DNA of 64,000 nt from an uncultured Opitutales bacterium (GTDB taxonomy: Bacteria; Verrucomicrobiota; Verrucomicrobiia; Opitutales; Intestinicryptomonadaceae): positions 62,001 through 126,000 of the forward strand of contig URGP01000003.1 of assembly GCA_900547395.1 (NCBI GenBank), read 5' to 3'. The notes under the pieces are model-generated. The model searched no databases. It saw only the letters and a list, made by a program, of their open reading frames with translations, and was not told the DNA's origin. Numbering within the stretch: position 1 is the first letter of the stretch; each line of letters begins with the position of its first letter. A program made the position numbers and the translations under genes. Of this stretch, positions 11,470 through 20,564 are shown piece after piece.

Positions 11470-11916
11470 CTATTCGTTTACAACGGCCTTGCCGCCTGCC
11501 GCTTCAATCTTTTGGACTGCCGAAGCCGAGAACTTGTCGGCTTTCACGACAAACTTCTTTGTGAGCTTGCCGTTGCCCAAAACCTTTACGAGATTGTCGC
11601 TTGCCCTGACCAAGCCCGCCTTGACCAAGTCGTCCCTTGTGATTTCTTCAAGGTTCAACTTTTCGAGGCAACCTACGTTTACGACAGCGTAATCGACAGT
11701 AAAGTTCTTGTTGTTGAAGCCGCGATGCGGAAGTTTGCGGTACAAAGGCATCTGACCGCCTTCAAAACCCGCTCTTACGCCGCCGCCACTGCGGGCTTTC
11801 ATACCCTTGTGACCTCTGCCCGAAGTGCGACCATGACCACTGCCAATACCGCATCCCTTGCGCTTGGAGTAGTGCTTTGCACCCTTTGGATTTGAGAGAT
11901 TGCTTAAATTTGTCAT
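11470..11916 (-). CDS. rplO: Ribosomal protein L15
   Basis: Late-assembling large-subunit protein. 148 residues with the glycine/arginine-rich N-terminal extension (KGCGIGSGHGRTSGRGHKG) and GGQMPLYRKLPHRGF typical of L15. AAGGAG lies 9 nt upstream of the ATG. rpsE ends only 19 nt before it, so rpmD (L30), often located between them, is absent here. Confidence 0.98.
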   Translation of the reverse strand: MTNLSNLSNPKGAKHYSKRKGCGIGSGHGRTSGRGHKGMKARSGGGVRAGFEGGQMPLYRKLPHRGFNNKNFTVDYAVVNVGCLEKLNLEEITRDDLVKAGLVRASDNLVKVLGNGKLTKKFVVKADKFSASAVQKIEAAGGKAVVNE

Positions 11917-11935
11917 TGTTAAAATCTCCTTTTTT

Positions 11936-12439
11936 TTAGCTTCTCAATGCGGAAATGGCTTCCGCAGTGCGGAGCTGGTGAAGAGCGCGCAATGTCGCGT
12001 TTACCATAGCCGAATCGTTGTTGGAGCCGAGGCTCTTGCTCAATACGTCTTTGACGCCTGCCGCTTCCAAAACAGCCCTCACGCCGCCGCCTGCGATAAC
12101 GCCCGTACCGGGAGCAGCCGGACGGAGCAATACTTTGCCGCCGTCGAATGCGCCGATGACTTCGTGGGGAATTGTGTTATCCTTCAAGCATACGTTTGAC
12201 ATATTCTTGCGCGCACGTTCCGTAGCTTTCTTGATGCAGTCGGGAACTTCCTTTGCTTTGCCGAAACCTACGCCGACCAAGCCCTTGCCGTCGCCCAAAA
12301 CAACGAGCGCGGAAAATGTGAAACGGCGACCGCCCTTCACAACCTTTGCGCAACGATTGATGTGCACGACTTTTTCAATAAATTCCGGAGCTGCAACTTC
12401 TTCGCGAGCGCCCTTGCCACTTTTAATATCTTTAGCCAT
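11936..12439 (-). CDS. rpsE: Ribosomal protein S5
   Basis: Small-subunit protein involved in decoding accuracy. I start it at the ATG at 12439 ([14 protein letters not shown]), which has GGGA about 8 nt upstream; a TTG five codons earlier is open in the same frame but less likely. 167 residues: double-stranded RNA-binding-type N-terminal domain ([20 protein letters not shown]) and the C-terminal [19 protein letters not shown]. rplR precedes it. Confidence 0.97.
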   Translation of the reverse strand: MAKDIKSGKGAREEVAAPEFIEKVVHINRCAKVVKGGRRFTFSALVVLGDGKGLVGVGFGKAKEVPDCIKKATERARKNMSNVCLKDNTIPHEVIGAFDGGKVLLRPAAPGTGVIAGGGVRAVLEAAGVKDVLSKSLGSNNDSAMVNATLRALHQLRTAEAISALRS

Positions 12440-12454
12440 TTTTCTTTCCCGCAA

Positions 12455-12817
12455 TTAGAAGTTAATGCCAGTCTGGCGAACCGCGTCCGCAAAGCTCTTA
12501 ACGCAGCCGTGATAGCGGCGGGAGCCTCTATCCAAAACAACTGCAGTAACGCCTGCCGACTTCATTTTTTCGCCAAGTTTTGAACCCAATGCAACAGCGC
12601 CCGCAACGTTCGCCAAAATCTTCTCGCCGTTCAATTCCTTGCTCAAAGAGCAAAGGGATACGAGAGTCTTGCCTTCTTTGTCGTCGATGCACTGTGCGCA
12701 AATATGCTTGTTGGAAAAACGCACTACCAAGCGGGGGCGTTCCGCCGTGCCGAAAACACGGCTGCGTACGCGCCAACGACGCTTTTGTGCCAACATCTTT
12801 TTCTTTTCGAGTTTCAT
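12455..12817 (-). CDS. rplR: Ribosomal protein L18
   Basis: 5S rRNA-binding protein of the central protuberance. 120 residues: basic N-terminus (KRRWRVRSRVFGTAERPRL), SNKHICAQCIDD, and the C-terminal VLDRGSRRYHGCVKSFADAV. GAAGGA lies about 8 nt upstream of the ATG. Neighbours are rplF upstream and rpsE downstream, the standard spc order. Confidence 0.97.
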   Translation of the reverse strand: MKLEKKKMLAQKRRWRVRSRVFGTAERPRLVVRFSNKHICAQCIDDKEGKTLVSLCSLSKELNGEKILANVAGAVALGSKLGEKMKSAGVTAVVLDRGSRRYHGCVKSFADAVRQTGINF

Positions 12818-12847
12818 ATAAAAATCCTTCTCTAATTAAGACAAGCG

Positions 12848-13396
12848 TTAAGCCGTCTTCTTGCCTTCCTTCCTGCGGATAAATTCGCCGCGGATTCTCA
12901 CACCCTTGCCCTTGTAAGGCTCTACAGGGTAGAAGTTTTTGATGTCCGCCGCAACCTGTCCGACGAGGTGCTTGCTTGCGCCTGAAATAGTAAGCATGGG
13001 ATTGCGGTCAGGCAATTCGCCTACAACAACCGTAATGCCTTCGGGCACCTGATATACGCAGGGATGCGCATAGCCGAGAGCCAAAGTCAAAACATTGCCT
13101 TTTAGTTCAGCCTTAAAACCTACGCCGTAAATTTCAAGGATTTTTTCAAAGCCTTTGGATACGCCTTCCACCATTGCGTTTACAACGCTGCGGGCAGTGC
13201 CGTGCATTGCTCCCGAAAAACGGGAATTGGACGCGGGCGCAAAATGAATCGCGCCGTCTTCCAACGTGATTTTTACGGCGGAAGCAAACGTCTTTTCGAG
13301 TTTGCCCTTCGGACCTTCTACTTTAACGGTATTTCCGTCAACGGCAACTTTTACGCCTGCCGGAATTACCACTGGAAGTTTACCTATTCTACTCAT
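12848..13396 (-). CDS. rplF: Ribosomal protein L6
   Basis: Large-subunit protein near the factor-binding site. Started at the ATG at 13396 (MSRIGKLPVVIPAGV), which has GGGAG about 10 nt upstream. An upstream in-frame extension of seven codons would overlap the rpsH stop and is not like the family. 182 residues with two similar L6 domains and the signature PYKGKGVRIRGEFIRRKEGK near the C-terminus. Confidence 0.97.
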   Translation of the reverse strand: MSRIGKLPVVIPAGVKVAVDGNTVKVEGPKGKLEKTFASAVKITLEDGAIHFAPASNSRFSGAMHGTARSVVNAMVEGVSKGFEKILEIYGVGFKAELKGNVLTLALGYAHPCVYQVPEGITVVVGELPDRNPMLTISGASKHLVGQVAADIKNFYPVEPYKGKGVRIRGEFIRRKEGKKTA

Positions 13397-13410
13397 ATTC
13401 CAAAACTCCC

Positions 13411-13806
13411 TTACCAAACTTTGCAGATTAACTCACCGCCCGCCTTGTTCTTGCGGCAATCGCCGTCTGTCAAAACGCCGCGCGATGTGGTGAGGATGGA
13501 AATGCCCATGCCGCCCAATACGCGGGGAATGTCAGAACAAGAGTAGTACAAACGGCGTCCCGGCTTGCTTACGCGTTCGATTTGCGTAATTGCAGGAACT
13601 CCGCCAACATACTTCAAGGTGATTTCTATTTTCTTTTCAGCCTTTTCGCCCGAAACCGCGAAATCTGCGATGTAACCGTTATCTTTCAAGATTTTTACGA
13701 TGCCTTCGCGGATGTTCGACCAAGATGCGGAGCAAGAATCCTTGCGCGCATTGCTCGCGTTGCGAATGATTGTCAAAAAGTCGCCAATATTATCGTGTGA
13801 TGCCAT
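13411..13806 (-). CDS. rpsH: Ribosomal protein S8
   Basis: Primary 16S rRNA-binding protein and, in E. coli, the translational repressor of the spc operon. 131 residues, with the C-terminal motif in GGMGISILTTSRGVLTDGDC (the usual GVMTDxxA is here GVLTDGDC). GGAAGGA is well placed before the ATG. It follows rpsN after 19 nt. Confidence 0.97.
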   Translation of the reverse strand: MASHDNIGDFLTIIRNASNARKDSCSASWSNIREGIVKILKDNGYIADFAVSGEKAEKKIEITLKYVGGVPAITQIERVSKPGRRLYYSCSDIPRVLGGMGISILTTSRGVLTDGDCRKNKAGGELICKVW

Positions 13807-13825
13807 ATCGATATTCCTTCCTTAA

Positions 13826-14131
13826 TTACCAAGACGCCTTTGTAACGCCCGGTATCTTGCCGTCGAGAGCCAACTCGCGGAATGTGATACGGGAAAGACC
13901 GAACTTGCGAATGTATGCGCGCGAACGACCCGAAATCGAGCAGCGGTTCCTCAAGCGGATTTTGGAGGAGTTGCGCGGCAATTTTGCCATAGCTTTCTGG
14001 GCCGCGAAAAATTCTTCGTCCGAAGAGTTCGGATTGGAGAGAATTTTCTTCAGCTCAGCACGCTTTGCGGCGTACTTGGCAACGAGCTTTTCACGCTTCA
14101 AATTTCTTTGGATTGATGATTTTTTAGCCAT
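13826..14131 (-). CDS. rpsN: Ribosomal protein S14, long zinc-free form
   Basis: Small-subunit head protein. 101 residues with the C-terminal [19 protein letters not shown] and no CxxC pairs, i.e. the longer zinc-independent class. Its Shine-Dalgarno (CGGAGG) lies inside the end of rplE, only 4 nt separating the two genes, so translational coupling is likely. Confidence 0.98.
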   Translation of the reverse strand: MAKKSSIQRNLKREKLVAKYAAKRAELKKILSNPNSSDEEFFAAQKAMAKLPRNSSKIRLRNRCSISGRSRAYIRKFGLSRITFRELALDGKIPGVTKASW

Positions 14132-14135
14132 AATT

Positions 14136-14711
14136 TTACTTAGCCTCCGTTGTTACAGCGTCTGCATTGGGTTTGCGGAAAGGCATGCCCAACTGCTTCA
14201 AAAGCTCGCGGCCTTCATCGTCGGTTTTTGCCGTTGTCACGATTGTGATGTCCATGCCCAAATTTTTACGGTTGGGGTCAACTGTAATTTCGGGGAAAAT
14301 TGTGTGGTCTGCCACGCCAAAGCTGTAATTGCCATGGCCGTCCAAGCGGGTGCCTACGCCGCGGAAGTCGCGGATTGACGGAAGCACGATGTTTATAAAC
14401 TTGTAAAGGAATTCCCACATGCGCGCGCCGCGCAATGTCACCATAACGCCGTTTGCCTGACCTTCGCGAAGCTTAAAGTTCGCAATGCTCTTGCGCGATT
14501 TGGTGATTACGGGTTGCTGACCCGCAAGCTTTGCTATTTCCTTGACTACTTCCTGCACCCATTCTTTTGAGTTTTCGCTGCGGATGCCCGAGCTGATAAC
14601 GATTTTTTCAAGATTGGGAACATTGTGCGGATTTGAATGGTTCAACGCCTTTTCAAGCGCGGGAACCACTTTTTCCGCATACATCTTTTTTAATACCGGT
14701 GTATTGTTCAT
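14136..14711 (-). CDS. rplE: Ribosomal protein L5
   Basis: 5S rRNA-binding protein contacting the P-site tRNA. 191 residues with the family segments [32 protein letters not shown] and [20 protein letters not shown]. It has a short extra C-terminal end ([14 protein letters not shown]) containing the rpsN ribosome-binding site. It follows rplX after 32 nt. Confidence 0.98.
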   Translation of the reverse strand: MNNTPVLKKMYAEKVVPALEKALNHSNPHNVPNLEKIVISSGIRSENSKEWVQEVVKEIAKLAGQQPVITKSRKSIANFKLREGQANGVMVTLRGARMWEFLYKFINIVLPSIRDFRGVGTRLDGHGNYSFGVADHTIFPEITVDPNRKNLGMDITIVTTAKTDDEGRELLKQLGMPFRKPNADAVTTEAK

Positions 14712-14743
14712 TGTTTTTTATTGTTTGGGTCGCTGCTTACGCC

Positions 14744-14989
14744 TTACTTCTTTTTGGAATCAAAACGCCCAGCCGACATTACATTTGAAATGTGCAAAGA
14801 CTGTTCGCGCTCAACGATTGCCCCTTCGGGATTTTTTTCGCTTTTGCGCTCGTGGTGCTTTCTCATGTTTACGCCTTCAACAAGAACGCGCTGCGCCTTC
14901 GGGAAAACCGCCAATACTTTGCCTCTCGAGCCCTTTGCAGAACCCGAAATAACTACAACTTCTTCGCCTTTTTTTACGCTGTTTTTCAT
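14744..14989 (-). CDS. rplX: Ribosomal protein L24
   Basis: Assembly-initiator large-subunit protein. 81 residues with a KOW motif (KKGEEVVVISGSAKGSRGKV) and VLVEGVNMRKHH. A strong GGAGGT sits inside the end of rplN; the rplN stop and this ATG are 1 nt apart, so they are probably coupled. Somewhat shorter than E. coli L24 (104). Confidence 0.97.
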   Translation of the reverse strand: MKNSVKKGEEVVVISGSAKGSRGKVLAVFPKAQRVLVEGVNMRKHHERKSEKNPEGAIVEREQSLHISNVMSAGRFDSKKK

Positions 14990-14990
14990 A

Positions 14991-15356
14991 TTAGAGTACC
15001 TCCGGTGCGAGAGAAATAATCTTCATAAAGTTCTTTGAACGCAATTCGCGCGCAACCGGCCCGAAAATGCGCGTGCCTTTCGGATTGCCGTTATTGTCGA
15101 GAATTACGACGGCATTTGAGTCAAAACGCAAGTATGAACCGTCGGCTCTGCGAATCGGAGCCTTGGTGCGGACGATGACCGCCTTGGCAACAGTGCCCTT
15201 CTTGACGGCGGCGTCCGGAGTTGACGATTTTACCGCAACCACAATCGTGTCGCCGATTTTTGCGTTTCTGCTAATTTGACCGAGGCGGCGAATCATCGCC
15301 ACTTCCTTAGCGCCGGTGTTGTCTGCAACAACTAATCTTGTCTGCATCTGTATCAT
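14991..15356 (-). CDS. rplN: Ribosomal protein L14
   Basis: Large-subunit protein at an intersubunit bridge. 121 residues, starting [18 protein letters not shown] and ending [12 protein letters not shown], both typical. AAGGAGAT lies 6 nt before the ATG. Located between rpsQ and rplX as usual. Confidence 0.98.
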   Translation of the reverse strand: MIQMQTRLVVADNTGAKEVAMIRRLGQISRNAKIGDTIVVAVKSSTPDAAVKKGTVAKAVIVRTKAPIRRADGSYLRFDSNAVVILDNNGNPKGTRIFGPVARELRSKNFMKIISLAPEVL

Positions 15357-15373
15357 TGCAATATCTCCTTGGA

Positions 15374-15646
15374 CTATGCCGTTACGGGTGCTTTTTCAAT
15401 GATGCGCACTACGCGGAAACGCTTCATCTTGCTGAGCGGACGCGTTTCTGCAACTTCAACCTTGTCGCCCAATGCGCACTCGTTCTTTTCGTCGTGGACG
15501 TGAATTACGGTCTTGCGGCGAATTTCCTTGTGGTACAACGGATGCGGCACTTTGTAAAAGTACGTAACCTTAATGCTCTTGTCGCCTGAGCGCGATGTAA
15601 CCACGCCGACGATGCTCTTACGGAATTTTCTTTGAACTTCAGCCAT
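15374..15646 (-). CDS. rpsQ: Ribosomal protein S17
   Basis: Primary 16S-binding protein with an OB fold. 90 residues: [35 protein letters not shown] and [24 protein letters not shown] precedes the ATG by about 7 nt. rpmC ends 15 nt upstream. Confidence 0.98.
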   Translation of the reverse strand: MAEVQRKFRKSIVGVVTSRSGDKSIKVTYFYKVPHPLYHKEIRRKTVIHVHDEKNECALGDKVEVAETRPLSKMKRFRVVRIIEKAPVTA

Positions 15647-15661
15647 TTTTATGCCTCTCTA

Positions 15662-15847
15662 TTATTTCTTCTGGCTCTTTATGGTTTCAAAACGGGCAAT
15701 GTCGCGACGCAAAACGCGGATGCGCCCCGTGTTTTCAACCTGACCTGTTCTTTTGCGGATGTTGAGACCGAGCAATTCGTCGCGCATTTCGCGCAATTTC
15801 TTGTCGAGTTCTTCAACGGAAAGCTCTCTTATATCTTTCGATTTCAT
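15662..15847 (-). CDS. rpmC: Ribosomal protein L29
   Basis: Small two-helix protein beside the exit tunnel. I choose the ATG at 15847 (MKSKDIRELSVEEL) with GAGAGG 6 nt upstream; a TTG two codons earlier is also in frame. 61 residues with the family pattern LREMRDELLGLNIRKRTGQ. The TTGACA overlapping this start is coincidental and not read as a promoter. Confidence 0.97.
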   Translation of the reverse strand: MKSKDIRELSVEELDKKLREMRDELLGLNIRKRTGQVENTGRIRVLRRDIARFETIKSQKK

Positions 15848-15862
15848 TGTCAACCTCTCATC

Positions 15863-16291
15863 TTAGAGTATTTCAACGCCTTCGCGAACGATAAAGCGGC
15901 AACGGAATGGCAGTTTGCCGTCCGCAAGCCTCATTGCTTCGCGAGCCTGAGATGCAGGAACACCTGAAATCTCAAACAAAATAACACCCGGCTTAATGAC
16001 TGCGCACCAGTATTCAACCGCGCCCTTACCCTTACCCTGACGAGTTTCGGCAGGCTTCTTGGTTACAGGCTTGTGCGGGAATATGCGCATCCAAACTTTG
16101 CCCTTACGTTTCAAATATCTGTTAATCGCAACACGAGCCGCTTCGATTTGGGCTGCCGTGCAACGGCCTCTGTCGAGAGCCTGGATTGCATAGTCGCCGA
16201 AAGAGATGCTGTCGCCGCCCTTGGCGTCGCCGTAGATGCGCCCCTTTTGGACTTTGCGATACTTCGTTCTTGTTGGAAGTATATTTGCCAT
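15863..16291 (-). CDS. rplP: Ribosomal protein L16
   Basis: Large-subunit protein organising the A-site tRNA elbow region. 142 residues: LPTRTKYRKVQKGR, GKVWMRIFPHKPVTKKPAE and GKGKGAVEYWCAVIKPG. AGGAAGAG precedes the start. The stop is 15 nt before rpmC. Confidence 0.98.
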   Translation of the reverse strand: MANILPTRTKYRKVQKGRIYGDAKGGDSISFGDYAIQALDRGRCTAAQIEAARVAINRYLKRKGKVWMRIFPHKPVTKKPAETRQGKGKGAVEYWCAVIKPGVILFEISGVPASQAREAMRLADGKLPFRCRFIVREGVEIL

Positions 16292-16317
16292 CTTGTTAAA
16301 CTCTTCCTAATTTAAAA

Positions 16318-16950
16318 TTATAGTACGTCTTCGGGCTTCAAGCACAACCAGCATTTTACGCCGATTTTGCCGTAAAGCGTATGCGCTTCGGTGAAGCCGT
16401 AGTCGATGTTTTCACGCAATGTCTGCAAGGGAATGCGGCCTTTTCTCTGCCATTCCGTGCGGGCAATTTCCGCGCCGCCCAAACGACCTGAAATCTGGAT
16501 TTTGATGCCCATTGCGCCCAATGCCATTGTCTGGGTTATCGCCTTTTTGATTGCCCTGCGGAAAGAAATTCTGCGTTCCAACTGCAATGCAACGCTTTCC
16601 GCAACGAGGTATGCAACCAAGTCGGGCTTCTTCACTTCCTGAATGTCAACCAAAACGTCCTTGCCGATGTACTTTGCCAAGTCGGCTTTGAGCTGTTCGA
16701 GCAACGCGCCCTTCTGACCGATTACAACGCCCGGACGAGCCGTATAAATCTTGACGCGAATGCGCTGACCCGCGCGTTCAATAAAGATTTTCGGCACAGA
16801 TGCGCCCTTTAATTTTTCGCGGAGAAATTCGCGAATGCGATAATCTTCCGCCAAGAATTTGGAATAATCCGCCTTGTTTGCGTACCAGCGCGAATCCCAG
16901 TCGCGGCGTACTGCAAGACGAAAACCTCTCGGATTTACTTTTTGTCCCAT
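16318..16950 (-). CDS. rpsC: Ribosomal protein S3
   Basis: Forms part of the mRNA entry tunnel and helicase. 210 residues: start MGQKVNPRGFRLAVRRDWDS, KH domain with GxxG (RPGVVIGQKGALLEQL), and the C-terminal domain (RISFRRAIKKAITQTM, GRLGGAEIARTEW). TTGGAG lies about 8 nt upstream. Between rplV and rplP. Confidence 0.98.
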   Translation of the reverse strand: MGQKVNPRGFRLAVRRDWDSRWYANKADYSKFLAEDYRIREFLREKLKGASVPKIFIERAGQRIRVKIYTARPGVVIGQKGALLEQLKADLAKYIGKDVLVDIQEVKKPDLVAYLVAESVALQLERRISFRRAIKKAITQTMALGAMGIKIQISGRLGGAEIARTEWQRKGRIPLQTLRENIDYGFTEAHTLYGKIGVKCWLCLKPEDVL

Positions 16951-16966
16951 ATGCTATTTCTCCAAA

Positions 16967-17302
16967 TTACTTCTCGTCGCTCAACACTATTGTGATGTGG
17001 CTTGTGCGCTTGCGGATAGGATGCGCACTGCCGCGCGCAACAGGACGGTAGCGCTTGAACGCTATGCCTTGATTAACTATCGCAGACTTCACCTTCAACG
17101 ATGCCGCCGATACGCCATTGTTATTTTCTGCATTTGCAATTGCACTCGCAAGTGTCTTTGCAATCAATGCCGCGCTCTTTCTCGGCACAAGACCCAAGAT
17201 TTCGAGAGCTTCCGCAGCATTAAGCCCCTGTATTTTACGGGCGACTTCGCGTACCTTCTTGTCGGACATACGCGCAAACTTTGTCAATGCTTTTACTTCC
17301 AT
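16967..17302 (-). CDS. rplV: Ribosomal protein L22
   Basis: Lines the peptide exit tunnel. 111 residues: ALTKFARMSDKKVREVARKI, then GSAHPIRKRTSHITIVL at the C-terminus. The beta-hairpin tip region KRYRPVARGSAHP corresponds to where macrolide-resistance changes occur. No Shine-Dalgarno. Unusually, a small exported-protein gene lies between rpsS and this gene. Confidence 0.97.
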   Translation of the reverse strand: MEVKALTKFARMSDKKVREVARKIQGLNAAEALEILGLVPRKSAALIAKTLASAIANAENNNGVSAASLKVKSAIVNQGIAFKRYRPVARGSAHPIRKRTSHITIVLSDEK

Positions 17303-17321
17303 TTTCGTATTTGTTTTAAAT

Positions 17322-17657
17322 TTATTTGGTTATGTCGAACTTTACCGTCGAACCGGGAACGATGTTTGCCCCGTCAATCGCCAAAGCCACGCTTTTTGTT
17401 AAAGCAGATTCCGCTACCATTATCTTTGCAAGAGTTCCATCGGGATTTTCCACCCCGCAGACCACGCCTGCTTTCAAACCTTCGCGCAATCCCCCTTTAA
17501 GAACAATCAAATCCGCCGACGAAGACTTATCAACAGCTAAAACCGAAATGCCTTCGCCCGCGTCTTTGAAAGTTTCAGAAAGTATCCCTTCGGCGCAAAG
17601 AACGCCTGTCGAAAGCAAAGCTCCGATAAATACGCCCTTTGTGCAAAGTTCAAACAT
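17322..17657 (-). CDS. Small exported protein encoded inside the S10 operon
   Basis: A 111-residue protein with a signal-peptide-like start (MFELCTKGVFIGALLSTGVLC then AEG). I place the start at the ATG at 17657: GAGAGAC lies a few nt upstream and the rpsS stop is 13 nt before. The mature part is small and beta-rich, with two similar strand-loop units (ADLIVLKGGLREGLKAGVVC and TKSVALAIDGANIVPGSTV), a pattern like the FlgT/FlgA-type beta barrels that bind surfaces, but I cannot name a family. It is 19 nt from rplV and co-oriented, so it should be transcribed with ribosomal genes. No function is proposed. Confidence 0.78.
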   Translation of the reverse strand: MFELCTKGVFIGALLSTGVLCAEGILSETFKDAGEGISVLAVDKSSSADLIVLKGGLREGLKAGVVCGVENPDGTLAKIMVAESALTKSVALAIDGANIVPGSTVKFDITK

Positions 17658-17670
17658 ATCCGTCTCTCTA

Positions 17671-17949
17671 TTATTGAGCAGCCTTCTTAGTGTGCGGCTG
17701 GTGACCCTTAAAGAAGCGTGTCGGGGCAAATTCGCCCAACTTGTGTCCGACCATGTTTTCAGTTACATAGACGGGCACAAACTTCTTGCCATTGTGAACA
17801 TTGAAGTTCAAACCGACAAAGTCCGGAGTGATTGTCGAACGACGCGACCATGTCTGAATGGGTTTGCGGGAATCCGTTTTAACGGCTTCGTCAACCTTTT
17901 CAAGCAAACTCTGGTCAACAAATGGACCTTTTTTAATAGAACGTGACAT
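17671..17949 (-). CDS. rpsS: Ribosomal protein S19
   Basis: Small-subunit head protein next to S13. 92 residues: [35 protein letters not shown] and [24 protein letters not shown] precedes the ATG, and rplB ends 4 nt upstream. Confidence 0.98.
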   Translation of the reverse strand: MSRSIKKGPFVDQSLLEKVDEAVKTDSRKPIQTWSRRSTITPDFVGLNFNVHNGKKFVPVYVTENMVGHKLGEFAPTRFFKGHQPHTKKAAQ

Positions 17950-17953
17950 TGTA

Positions 17954-18799
17954 TTACCTCTTTACTTTCTTGCCGTTGCGCCTCAAAACAATCTGAGAAT
18001 TTGACGGTTTGCTCTTAATTCTTGTCGGATAACCCTTTGCGAGCTGACCCCATGGAGATACCGGATGGTCGCCACCGGAAGTCTTGCCTTCACCACCGCC
18101 CTGCGGGTGGTCAACAGGATTCATCGCAACACCTCTTACGCGCGGCCTGCGGCCCATCCAACGACGGCGCCCTGCCTTGCCGAGGCTCTGGTTTGAGTGT
18201 TCTGCGTTGCCAACGACGCCCAATGTTGCGCGGCAGTCGGCATTAAGCAAACGAACTTCGCCGCTCGGCATCTTGATGGTTGCAACGTCGCCTTCAACTG
18301 CGACCAACTGCGCACTTGAACCCGCGCCGCGAGCAAGCTGCGCACCCTTTCCGGGCAACATTTCAATCGCGTGAATGCGGGTTGCCGCGGGAATCAATTT
18401 GAGGGGAAGCGCCATGCCGACTTTGTATTCTTCCTGCTTCTTGTTTGTCGAAATGATGGTGTCGCCCTTTTTCAAGCCTTCGGGAGCGATGACATAGCGG
18501 ATTTCGCCATTGTCATACTTCACCAATGCAATGTAGGAAGTGCGGAACGGGTCATATTCGATTGCTTGAACGGTTGCGGGAACATCAAGGATGTCGCGCT
18601 TGAAGTCAATGCGGCGATAAAGCTTCTTATGACCGCCGCCGCGACGGCGCGAAGTAATGCGGCCGTAGCAGTTGCGACCCTTGGAACGATGCACGCTTTC
18701 AGTGAGCGAGCGTTCCGGACGCTTGTTTTCGACTTCGTTTCTGCTTAACTCAGTGTATCTGAGAGCAGGTGTCAAAGGTCTTCTTTTAATAATAGCCAT
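17954..18799 (-). CDS. rplB: Ribosomal protein L2
   Basis: Required for subunit association and peptidyl transfer. 281 residues: OB and SH3-like domains, and the highly conserved C-terminal [20 protein letters not shown], including the histidine next to the peptidyl transferase centre. AAAGG precedes the ATG. Spacing to rplW upstream is 15 nt. Confidence 0.98.
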   Translation of the reverse strand: MAIIKRRPLTPALRYTELSRNEVENKRPERSLTESVHRSKGRNCYGRITSRRRGGGHKKLYRRIDFKRDILDVPATVQAIEYDPFRTSYIALVKYDNGEIRYVIAPEGLKKGDTIISTNKKQEEYKVGMALPLKLIPAATRIHAIEMLPGKGAQLARGAGSSAQLVAVEGDVATIKMPSGEVRLLNADCRATLGVVGNAEHSNQSLGKAGRRRWMGRRPRVRGVAMNPVDHPQGGGEGKTSGGDHPVSPWGQLAKGYPTRIKSKPSNSQIVLRRNGKKVKR

Positions 18800-18814
18800 T
18801 TCAAATGCCTTTCA

Positions 18815-19108
18815 TTATACGAGTTGAATGCTCTGACCTGCGTCGAGAGTTACAATCGCCTTCTTCATTGCGCCCTTGATGCCAACCGTTGCGCGGCGGG
18901 TGCGGGATACCTTTACCTTGCCCTTCACGTTGACGATGTTAACGCGCTTTACTTTTACTTTGAAAAACTTTTCAACCGCCTGCGCAACTTCGGTCGCGCT
19001 TGCATTGTCGTCAACTTCAAAAGTGTACTGGTTTGCCGTTGCTTGAAGATTTGCCGCCTTTTCAGTTACGCGGTAACCTTTCAAAATCTTTTCAGGTGAA
19101 ATACTCAT
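18815..19108 (-). CDS. rplW: Ribosomal protein L23
   Basis: Exit-tunnel protein that docks trigger factor and SRP. 97 residues: EKILKGYRVTEKAANLQ, KFFKVKVKRVNIVNVKGKVK. AAGGAGTAA precedes the ATG, 4 nt after the rplD stop. Confidence 0.97.
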   Translation of the reverse strand: MSISPEKILKGYRVTEKAANLQATANQYTFEVDDNASATEVAQAVEKFFKVKVKRVNIVNVKGKVKVSRTRRATVGIKGAMKKAIVTLDAGQSIQLV

Positions 19109-19112
19109 TTTC

Positions 19113-19742
19113 TTACTCCTTGTTTGCGCGAGCCAATACAGTGTCGAAACCCTTGCCCGATACGATGATTTGGTCGAAACGAGTCAAATCAAAAGCGTTG
19201 AGCTGTGCCGTTTCGCAGAATGCCACGCGTTCAATGTTGCGCGACGCCAATGCGACTTCGTCGGAGAACTGGTCGTCAACGAGCAATACCTTGCCCTTTT
19301 CAAAAATCTTTGAAAGCGTTGCAACCATGTCCTTGGTCTTCTTTGAAGGCGCTGCAAATTCTTCGATAACCACAATCTTTTCAGCGGAGCACTTGTTAAA
19401 CAATGCGCGCTTGAATGCGAGCTGGCGAACCTTCTTGTTCGTCTTCAACGACCAGTCGCGGGGAACAGGACCGAATACGACAGCACCGCCGCGGTGGATT
19501 ACACTCTTGAACGTGCCATGACGAGAACGACCGCCACCCTTCTGCTTGAAAGGCTTTCTGCAAGTGCCGCTTACATGGCCGTAGTCCAAAGTGGACGCGT
19601 TGCCCTGGCGGGCGTTTGCCTGATATGCAACCAAAGTTTCTTTAAGAGCGAATACGCCCTTGTCGCCTTCGAATGTAGGAATGTTTGCAAATTCCTTTTC
19701 AACGAAGCTGCTACCGTCTGATGTATATACTTTTAATTTCAT
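19113..19742 (-). CDS. rplD: Ribosomal protein L4
   Basis: Exit-tunnel protein with a long loop; in E. coli it represses its own S10 operon through the leader RNA. 209 residues: RQGNASTLDYGHVSGTCRKP, KQKGGGRSRHGTFKS (the tunnel loop) and VFGPVPRDWSLKTNKKVRQL. CGGAGG lies 8 nt before the ATG. The structured leader upstream of rplC would be the candidate target of L4 feedback here. Confidence 0.97.
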   Translation of the reverse strand: MKLKVYTSDGSSFVEKEFANIPTFEGDKGVFALKETLVAYQANARQGNASTLDYGHVSGTCRKPFKQKGGGRSRHGTFKSVIHRGGAVVFGPVPRDWSLKTNKKVRQLAFKRALFNKCSAEKIVVIEEFAAPSKKTKDMVATLSKIFEKGKVLLVDDQFSDEVALASRNIERVAFCETAQLNAFDLTRFDQIIVSGKGFDTVLARANKE

Positions 19743-19759
19743 TTGTGTAGCCTCCGTAA

Positions 19760-20389
19760 TTATGCTTTCTTGGCAGTGCGAACCAAAACGATGTCGCCAT
19801 TTGCACCGGGAATGCTGCCCTTGATGAGAAGCAGATTTTTATCTTCCAAAATCTTTACGATGGAAAGATTTTGCGTTGTGCAGCGAACCTGACCCTGATG
19901 ACCCGGCATTTTTCTGCCCTTATAAACGTGTCCGGGAGTCTGGCGGCAACCGACAGAACCGGGACGGCGGTGCATCATGTGACCGTGCGAAGCAGGCTGA
20001 CCTTGGAAGTTGTGGCGGCGCATTACGCCTTGGAAACCTTTACCCTTTGATGTGCCGATAATATCGACCTTTTGCCCTTCCTGGAAGTTTGTGACCTTCA
20101 AAACGTCGCCAATCTTCAATTCGCTCGGCTTGTCTGTACGGATTTCAACCAATTCCGTAAGGGGTTCAACACCCGCCTTTTTCAAATGCCCAAGTTCGGA
20201 TTTTGTCATGCGCGATTCTTTTTGCGCGCCAAAACCGATTTGAACGGCTTCGTAGCCGTCGCTTTGAGCGGTTTTAACCTGAGTTACGGGGCATGGACCC
20301 GCTTCAACAACAGTAACCGCAACCAGCGTGTTGTCTGCGTTGAACACCTGAGTCATACCCAGTTTCTTACCAATAAGTACTATGCTCAT
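19760..20389 (-). CDS. rplC: Ribosomal protein L3
   Basis: Early-assembling large-subunit protein reaching to the peptidyl transferase centre. 209 residues: MSIVLIGKKLGMTQVFNADN, and the conserved HNFQGQPASHGHMMHRRPGS. It is the first gene of this ribosomal transcription unit because rpsJ, normally just upstream, is 7.4 kb away behind a terminator. No Shine-Dalgarno is visible; a 170-nt leader with a hairpin precedes it. Confidence 0.97.
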   Translation of the reverse strand: MSIVLIGKKLGMTQVFNADNTLVAVTVVEAGPCPVTQVKTAQSDGYEAVQIGFGAQKESRMTKSELGHLKKAGVEPLTELVEIRTDKPSELKIGDVLKVTNFQEGQKVDIIGTSKGKGFQGVMRRHNFQGQPASHGHMMHRRPGSVGCRQTPGHVYKGRKMPGHQGQVRCTTQNLSIVKILEDKNLLLIKGSIPGANGDIVLVRTAKKA

Positions 20390-20423
20390 TCTATTCTAAG
20401 AGGCAGGTGGAAACTTCGGGCTG

Positions 20424-20441
20424 AAAGGTTGCAAAACCTTT
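20424..20441 (-). promoter_or_regulatory. Hairpin in the rplC leader
   Basis: A perfect 7-bp stem (20424-20430 with 20435-20441) with a 4-nt loop lies 35-52 nt upstream of the rplC start inside the leader. By analogy with the L4-controlled S10 leader of gammaproteobacteria it could be part of an autoregulatory RNA. Analogy only; I see no direct L4 site homology. Confidence 0.4.
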
Positions 20442-20564
20442 TGTTTAAAGGATTTCAGAGAAATTCTAAAACCTCGTTTAAAAGCCCCCCGTCGCCGTTT
20501 GAACCTGCGTTAGGAGTTAATGTTTGTGTTATGTTTCTAATTCTTTTACAAAAAGAAAGTTTAG

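Noticed and set aside
15843..15853. TTGACA overlapping the rpmC start
   Set aside because: Inside a tightly spaced ribosomal operon; explained by codons and the start site, no -10 box.
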